From contig JASDFA010000006.1 in NCBI GenBank assembly GCA_035772735.1, positions 12,976,001 through 13,040,000 of the forward strand: DNA of 64,000 nucleotides, in the 5' to 3' direction. Under the pieces are notes generated by a model, which was given only the letters and a program-made list of their open reading frames with translations, did not search any database and was not told where the DNA came from. Position 1 is the stretch's first letter, and each line of letters opens with the position of its first letter. The translations under genes were made by a program, and so were the position numbers. The stretch comes from Datura wrightii (Eukaryota > Streptophyta > Magnoliopsida > Solanales > Solanaceae). Below are positions 62,069 through 64,000 of the stretch, in pieces.

Positions 62069-64000
62069 ATGGAGGAAGAGGGAGGTGGATTCCGGCTAAG
62101 CAAGAGATTTTCCGATAAAGGAGGAGAAGTAGATTACAAAACTAAAGCTGGCACAGCATGGTCTCACTCTTTCCTTAACCAGAAGCCTTGGCACCCTCTC
62201 TCTTACCCAAACCAACGTCGAAAGTGGATTGCCGAGCAGACTCATGCCCAGAGAGAACTACGGGCTGAGGAAATTTCCCGCGAGGTTTTTACTCTATTTC
62301 AACCGACCCATATTAGCTAATTTCCTTTTCATTATTTTCTTCTCTTCATTGGCGATTTTCTCGATTTGGGTTTTTGTTAGTTTGCTTGTAAAACAAATCT
62401 CAATTTAGTTCGTCGTTTCTGTTGCATTGGTGATTGGGGTTTGTTTCAGTTTGATTGATTTGTCAAATTTCTTCAGTTAGTAATCTTTTTCTGTGGGCGT
62501 GTGCGTTTGTTTCAGTATGCTCAAGAACAGGAGTTTTTTCGTCAGACTGCTCTCGTCTCCAAGAAAGAGAAAGAAAAGGTAACCAGTAACCACTGCTATT
62601 TATTTACTTGTTCAAAGATTTTGAATCAGTCTCATAATCCAAAAACAGGCATAAGATTTTGGGTGCCTTAAGATGTGAAATAATCATGGGTATGTTATCT
62701 TCAGGCTTGTAATTAATATGAAGCTATTAGTATTTGTAAACATAAAAACATGGGTATGCGGATTGAATATGTGGTATTCGGGGATATTTTTTTATGGATT
62801 TTGACTTGTTTGTATGACAATGTTGTTAGATGGAGATGATGAAAGCTGTTAGCTTTATGTATGTGCGGCCGCCTGGCTACAATCCAGAAAGTGCAAAAGC
62901 TGCCGAGATCGCTGATGAAGCAAGAAATCAGGGGCAGGGGCATGACAGCACTTCTCAAAACGCATCTGCTGCAGGGGCCTCCACTTCTGGGTAATGCTGC
63001 TAAGCTGCTGTAGTTTTAGATTATTCTAAATCTCAATTCTGTTAAAAAGACTGAAGCGCCATGTATCATGATTATAAAATTTGGACTCACTTTAATTACT
63101 TTAATTCTTTCATAGGAGACCTGAAGTCCCACCTGCTCAGGAGAAAAAAAAACCAAGGGCAAAGGATGTTTTTGGCCGTCTTTTGCCAACAGAAGAAGAA
63201 TTTGAAGTGCTTAAAAATGCTCCAAGGTATGTTTTTGTTTTCCTTCAGGGTTGATAATCAAATTATGAAGTTATTTGTGACATCAATTTTTCAGTTTTAA
63301 GCTATTTGATTGTGCTTTAAGAAGCTTTAATAGCTTACCAGTTTGTTTTGCTAAAGCTTTTTAGAACCACTTGTTGTTGTGGCTGTTTGGTGAGCTATAT
63401 TATATTTCATACTTGTTTTCTTTTCTTTCTCCCTTTCGAGGAGCTGTATGACATTAAAAATAGGAAAAATACTTATCTGAGCCGGAGAAGGGAACATTTC
63501 TCCCTTAAATGTCAATTAGCTTGCAGTATTGAATTTCAAACATTAATTGGATTGTTGTATAGAACTTGGAGTACAATAGATACTGACAAGACATATATGG
63601 AGTAATTTGTCTAGCTATCAACTTCTCAAATGTTGATTCCACAGGTACTTTTTTTTTTTTTGTAACAAGTCAAAACTACTCTTCACTTCTTCACCAAGAT
63701 GGTATTATTATCTTTAGGCACAGTAATTTAAATAGACTAAATCTGCTTGCTGTCGTCGTGCCTTTATCATTGTTATTGCGTAATCATTTTTCAGCTCCTT
63801 TTTGTCAATGATGCTACTACTTTTTTCCTGTCCCAGTTTCAGAACTAGGATCCGAGCTAAAATTAGTGTTTACAGGATGATGAGAATCTGAGGTATCCAC
63901 TTGCTAGAAAGGTGATTGCATTTTATTTTAAAAGGAAGTATACTGGGTAAGAAAAGAAAACGAAATGGAAGCGCTGAATATTGAGAGACGAGGGATTAAG
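62069..64000 (+). CDS. CIR N-terminal-domain protein, partial (right edge)
   Basis: Four exons: 62,069-62,284, 62,516-62,578, 62,830-62,990 and 63,116-63,226, with GT-AG introns in consistent phase, giving 183 whole codons. The ATG (MEEEGGGFRLSKRFSDKGGE) is the first in frame. The CIR N-terminal domain covers about residues 34-95: FLNQKPWHPLSYPNQRRKW, then AEQTHAQRELRAEEISRE and YAQEQEFFRQ. After it come FMYVRPPGYNPESAKAAE, a Ser/Gln-rich linker and KDVFGRLLPTEEEFEVLKNA. FMY-PPG after a KVW/RKW helix is like CIR1, the CBF1-interacting corepressor, so a nuclear role in transcription or splicing is likely by family. The reading frame is open at the last donor; no convincing next exon is seen up to 64,000, so the C-terminal part lies outside. 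The plant gene's exact function is not known to me. Confidence 0.8.

Noticed and set aside
63227..64000. Further exon of the CIR-domain gene inside the window
   Set aside because: AG sites at about 63,644, 63,839 and 63,875 were tried. Each leads to an early stop or a T-rich run in the required phase, so the next exon is probably outside.

Overview
This is plant nuclear DNA: AT-rich, intron-containing genes with GT-AG junctions, and dense transposable elements. A TS-type tRNA-derived SINE, an RTE-type LINE 3' end and a hAT-like MITE of a type common in Solanaceae point to a nightshade relative (Solanum, Capsicum or a close genus). The genus is an inference and cannot be fixed from the sequence alone.

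Only two host genes are supported, both near the right end on the + strand. The first (49,443-52,271, five exons, 645 aa) is a half-size ABC transporter that I recognise as an ABCG14 orthologue; in Arabidopsis this protein exports root-made cytokinins to the shoot. The second (starting at 62,069 and running off the right edge) encodes a CIR N-terminal-domain protein related to the CIR1 corepressor / splicing-factor family. Four of its exons lie inside the window.

Most of the rest is mobile-element debris. There are five LTR-sized units with no internal coding region, read as solo LTRs: A 657-3,290 (+), B 12,867-15,615 (-), C 20,507-23,806 (-), D 25,129-27,581 (-) and E 35,041-37,727 (+). A, B, C and E belong to one broad family; D is a different family. 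B and D have exact 5-bp target duplications, A an imperfect one, and C and E none that I can see. An old minus-strand copia element (10,893-18,648, duplication TATCA) landed inside a hAT-like MITE, and solo LTR B later landed inside the copia, giving three nested layers. A young copia element with both LTRs (about 54,568-59,694, duplication AACATT) sits 2.3 kb downstream of ABCG14; its gag-pol frame is broken by two stops and two frameshifts.

Smaller pieces are a 90-bp perfect inverted repeat enclosing a SINE-like fragment (4,019-4,656), a four-unit tandem array of about 200 bp (6,554-7,350), a CACTA-type MITE (24,311-24,584), a TS SINE with an 11-bp duplication (31,827-32,134), an RTE LINE 3' end (38,100-39,205) with two smaller tail fragments near 46.5-47.0 kb, and several microsatellites.

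The most unusual patterns are the non-coding modules inside the large LTRs. One is a tandem palindrome array just upstream of the TATA region that is unrelated in sequence from copy to copy. The other is an intron-like block of about 200 bp with conserved splice signals. No tRNA gene, rRNA gene, CRISPR array or prokaryote-type system is present.
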